From assembly GCA_030636245.1 (NCBI GenBank), contig DAOVXI010000079.1, forward strand, positions 1-7,731: a stretch of DNA of 7,731 nucleotides. Reading direction: 5' to 3'. Position 1 is the first letter of the stretch, and every line of letters begins with the position of its first letter. The notes under the pieces were generated by a model, which was not told the DNA's origin, searched no databases, and saw only the letters and a list, made by a program, of their open reading frames with translations. Origin of the DNA: Deltaproteobacteria bacterium. GTDB lineage: Bacteria; Desulfobacterota; GWC2-55-46; DRQE01. Position numbers and translations under genes: made by a program. Shown piece after piece: positions 6,410-7,731 of the stretch.

Positions 6410-7162
6410 ATGGATAAGAACGTAAATATTAATAAGGGGCTTCGGCCCTACTATACATGGGACATGCCTTTAAGGGTGCTGCACTGGACGAACGCATTCC
6501 TTATCATAGTAATTCTTCTTTTGGCGATACTCTTTGAGGTCTCGGAGAACATGGACGAGAGCGTCGAGGATAACCTTGTGCGTTTCCATGCCTACCTTGG
6601 TCATATCCTCCTCTTGACATTTACGCTTCGTATAATATGGGGTTTTGTCGGAAGCCGTTACTCGCGTTTTATCGATATGCTTCCCCTTAGTAAAAGAAAG
6701 AGGGCAGGGATACTGGCTGACATACGTTGGGCCCTGGGTGGCTTTAGGAAAGAAGCGCCGAGCTACTTTGGTCATAACCCTCTTGCCTCAATCCTCTACC
6801 TTGCGATGTTCGCTTACCTGTCTTTGCAGATATTCTCAGGCGTTGTTATCTCCGGAAGTGAGCTCAAAACATTTCCCGGTACGATATTAACGGGGGAGAG
6901 CAGCTATGAGATAAGTTTAGTTAAGAGCGCTTATGCTAACGGTAAGGAGCACGATCACGACGATGATGAGGAGAGTCCCTTTGTGGAAGCGATGGAGGAA
7001 TTTCACGAATCCGGAATAATCGTTGTTATCCTATACCTCTTTTTTCACCTCGGCGGCTTGGCCCTGCATGAACTTCGAGGCCGCGGCGGGCTCCTACGTT
7101 CAATGATAACCGGCATAAAGTACTATACCCCTGAGGAGCTTGCTGATGAAGACGAAAAATGA
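6410..7162 (+). CDS. Membrane b-type cytochrome (cytochrome b561 / Ni-Fe hydrogenase cytochrome family)
   Basis: This 250-residue integral membrane electron carrier has four hydrophobic helices, at about 28-45, 60-80, 125-147 and 200-222. The N-terminal motif WDMPLRVLHWTNAF (His25), a second His pair in helix 2 (His60, His65), and His199 and His213 in helix 4 match the haem ligand pattern of the Ni_hydr_CYTB family. Members pass electrons between the quinone pool and a periplasmic partner such as a hydrogenase, multihaem cytochrome or catalytic subunit. The periplasmic loop before helix 4 carries an unusual His/Asp/Glu stretch (HDHDDDEE at 181-188). The ribosome binding site is strong (GGAGGAGG at 6393-6400, 9 bases before ATG). 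Terminators on both sides make it a single-gene unit, so the physiological partner cannot be read from context. Confidence 0.88.
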   Translation: MDKNVNINKGLRPYYTWDMPLRVLHWTNAFLIIVILLLAILFEVSENMDESVEDNLVRFHAYLGHILLLTFTLRIIWGFVGSRYSRFIDMLPLSKRKRAGILADIRWALGGFRKEAPSYFGHNPLASILYLAMFAYLSLQIFSGVVISGSELKTFPGTILTGESSYEISLVKSAYANGKEHDHDDDEESPFVEAMEEFHESGIIVVILYLFFHLGGLALHELRGRGGLLRSMITGIKYYTPEELADEDEK

Positions 7163-7187
7163 CAGATACCGTCAAAACCTTGATTCT

Positions 7188-7215
7188 AAAGGGCCTCAAA
7201 GGAGGTCCTTTTTTT
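7188..7215 (+). terminator. Rho-independent terminator after the cytochrome gene
   Basis: AAAGGGCCTC (7188-7197) pairs with GAGGTCCTTT (7202-7211) over ten positions, with one G-U, around the loop AAAG. The T run covers 7209-7215. It lies 26 bases after the cytochrome stop codon. Confidence 0.93.
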
Positions 7216-7292
7216 ATGCTTTTTCCGAGTAATTTACTCAGGTATAACCCGTGTAACCCCTTGATTTATAAATAAGACTAAGCTGGTCTTGA
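7216..7292. other. Intergenic segment with small inverted and direct repeats
   Basis: No gene is seen here. GAGTA (7227-7231) and TACTC (7235-7239) form a short inverted repeat. GTATAACCC and GTGTAACCC (7242-7259) are adjacent near-identical 9-mers. AAGACTA (7274-7280) can pair with TGGTCTT (7284-7290) with one G-U. No T run follows the last hairpin on either strand, so it is not a terminator. The segment could hold operator sites for the strong promoter that follows. Confidence 0.35.
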
Positions 7293-7347
7293 AAGATTAA
7301 AAAAAATTCATTTTAACCTTGACAACAACCACCCATCTGCTTATAAT
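7293..7347 (+). promoter_or_regulatory. Consensus sigma-70 promoter with AT-rich upstream element
   Basis: The -35 TTGACA (7319-7324) and -10 TATAAT (7342-7347) are both exact and separated by the ideal 17 bases. The 25 bases before the -35 are almost all A/T, including eight consecutive A, as in an UP element. A CCC stretch follows the -10, a discriminator type seen at stable-RNA promoters. Transcription is expected to start near 7353-7354. Confidence 0.88.
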
Positions 7348-7427
7348 CCCACATACTACTGGACCGACGTAGGTCGTGTAAACGGCCGATGTTGACCACA
7401 CTTTCATTGTTAAGGAAGCGACTTTTA

Positions 7428-7556
7428 ATGACCGAAGACAGAGCATTAAAGTATAGAAGTGAAAGAGATCATGGGATGCTGTGCGCCGTTATTATTGGCG
7501 CTAAAAGGCATTGGTCGGTATCCGTAGTAGACATTCGTTTTTTAATGAACGCTTAA
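7428..7556 (+). CDS. Possible small protein of 42 residues (alternative to the RNA gene)
   Basis: An ATG at 7428 opens a 42-codon frame ending in TAA at 7554-7556, within the terminator stem. AAGGAAG (7412-7418) lies 9 bases upstream as a possible ribosome binding site, and the consensus promoter lies 80 bases upstream. The product starts MTEDRALKYRSERD, is basic in its first half, and has a short hydrophobic stretch (MLCAVIIG). The GAKRHWSVSVVDI part faintly resembles the start of a PilZ domain, but the usual glycine-rich continuation is missing, so a truncated PilZ remnant is only a guess. The start codon is inside the terminal hairpin of the proposed RNA. An open frame this short can arise by chance. 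Confidence 0.25.
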   Translation: MTEDRALKYRSERDHGMLCAVIIGAKRHWSVSVVDIRFLMNA

Positions 7557-7591
7557 GCTTTATTTCATATTAAAGCATAGGCGTTTTTTTT
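7548..7591 (+). terminator. Rho-independent terminator of the strong-promoter transcript
   Basis: AACGCTTA (7548-7555) pairs with TAGGCGTT (7578-7585, one G-U). After an A-A mismatch, GCTTTA (7557-7562) pairs with TAAAGC (7571-7576) around an eight-base loop. Eight T (7584-7591) follow. A weaker alternative, CGTT (7536-7539) with AACG (7548-7551), would compete with the base of the stem. Confidence 0.88.
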
Positions 7592-7607
7592 ATGTTGTTT
7601 GGCAGAT

Positions 7608-7667
7608 CTTAAACTGAGCTTAAACAAGGCAGGGGAGGAGTGTCCAAGTGCATATTTCGTATGCTTG
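7608..7667 (+). promoter_or_regulatory. Direct repeat and hairpin in the leader of the last gene
   Basis: CTTAAAC occurs twice with an 11-base period (7608-7614 and 7619-7625), about one helical turn, as for some transcription factor sites. A hairpin follows: GCATA (7650-7654) with TATGC (7660-7664), extended by CAA/TTG after a two-base bulge, loop TTTCG. GGGGAGGAG (7632-7640) looks like a ribosome binding site but leads to no convincing gene. No clear sigma-70 promoter was found between the terminator and the gene. Confidence 0.3.
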
Positions 7668-7721
7668 AGCATTCTGACGCTACCATAAAAATAAATAATA
7701 AACAGTAGGAAGGAGGTCTAG

Positions 7722-7731
7722 ATGCAGCTAC
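7722..7731 (+). CDS. Start of a further gene (3' end outside window)
   Basis: ATG at 7722 is preceded by AAGGAGGT (7710-7717), an excellent ribosome binding site with GGAGG 5 bases before the start. Only M-Q-L can be read before the window ends, so no function can be given. Its promoter may be the strong one at 7319-7347 if transcription passes the terminator, or an unrecognised one after 7592. Confidence 0.7.

Larger units (their letters stand above)
7354..7591 (+). ncRNA. Candidate structured non-coding RNA or riboswitch-like leader
   Basis: This is the stretch between a consensus promoter and a strong terminator, about 238 bases. The 5' end TACTAC (7354-7359) pairs with GTAGTA (7524-7529). 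The helix continues as GGA/TCC and CCGAC/GTCGG (7361-7368 with 7514-7523), 14 pairs with small bulges, beginning exactly at the predicted transcription start. Inside lie GGTCGT/ACGGCC (7372-7387) closed by a GTAA (GNRA) loop; CTTTCA/TGAAAG (7401-7406, 7460-7465) capped by ACTTTTAATG/CATTAAAGT (7421-7430, 7444-7452); and GCGCC/GGCGC (7483-7501). A 176-base closed rod with pairing ends recalls 6S RNA, but the GNRA side hairpin is not a 6S hallmark, and no known riboswitch core was recognised. A 42-codon open frame overlaps it. Folding was done by eye. Confidence 0.5.

Noticed and set aside
6645..6890. 81-codon plus-strand frame inside the cytochrome gene
   Set aside because: It overlaps a well-supported membrane cytochrome in another frame and shows no recognisable features.
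7274..7290. AAGACTA/TGGTCTT hairpin as a terminator
   Set aside because: No T run follows it on the plus strand, and on the minus strand the T run lies before the hairpin.
7411..7420. GGAAGC-like motif suggesting SRP (4.5S) RNA
   Set aside because: The matching asymmetric-loop strand and the flanking helix of the SRP RNA domain are not present.
7354..7591. Known riboswitch classes (cyclic di-GMP, lysine, cobalamin, T-box)
   Set aside because: None of the conserved core sequences of these classes could be found by eye.
7640..7708. Small frames after GGGGAGGAG: GTG 7640 (22 codons) and GTG 7648 (6 codons)
   Set aside because: The first is too close to the ribosome-like site, the second is tiny, and neither shows protein-like features; chance is the simpler reading.

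Overview
The window reads as chromosomal DNA of a Gram-negative (diderm) bacterium of medium GC. It carries the inner-membrane half of a type II secretion / type IV pilus-like machine, which only makes sense in a cell with an outer membrane. The PilM/PilN/PilO set with an MshEN-type ATPase and frequent ATA (Ile) codons would fit a deltaproteobacterium or a Nitrospirota-like lineage. That placement is inference; no taxonomic marker is present. TAG ends six of the eight complete or partial secretion-cluster genes.

Positions 1-6307 are one plus-strand operon, cut at its left end: the tail of a GspG-like major pseudopilin, a second atypical pseudopilin-like gene, GspF (platform), GspE (ATPase), PilM-like, PilN-like, PilO-like and a GspC/PilP-like protein. 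Genes are separated by at most 20 bases or overlap, with one exception. The 107-base gap between pilM and pilN is filled by two extra, degenerate copies of the last ten codons plus stop of pilM. Together the proteins would power and anchor assembly of a short pseudopilus: GspE hydrolyses ATP, GspF and PilM/N/O form the inner-membrane platform, and GspC/PilP links to an outer-membrane secretin. No secretin, prepilin peptidase or PilT retraction ATPase lies in the window.

A rho-independent terminator (6365-6389) closes the operon. A perfect extended -10 sequence sits just upstream of it, so the hairpin may also act as an attenuator for the next gene. That gene (6410-7162) encodes a four-helix b-type cytochrome of the cytochrome b561 / Ni-Fe hydrogenase cytochrome family. 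It has its own strong ribosome binding site and a strong terminator (7188-7215), so it looks monocistronic.

The last 500 bases hold no long gene but are not empty. A consensus sigma-70 promoter with an AT-rich upstream element (TTGACA, 17 bases, TATAAT) fires into about 240 bases ending in a strong terminator (7548-7591). The segment starting at the predicted transcription start folds on paper into a closed multi-branch structure, which suggests a stable non-coding RNA (possibly 6S-like) or a riboswitch-like leader. A 42-codon open frame with a plausible ribosome binding site overlaps it and is the main competing explanation. After the terminator comes about 130 bases of leader with a hairpin and a short direct repeat, then a strong ribosome binding site and the first codons of a further gene at 7722.
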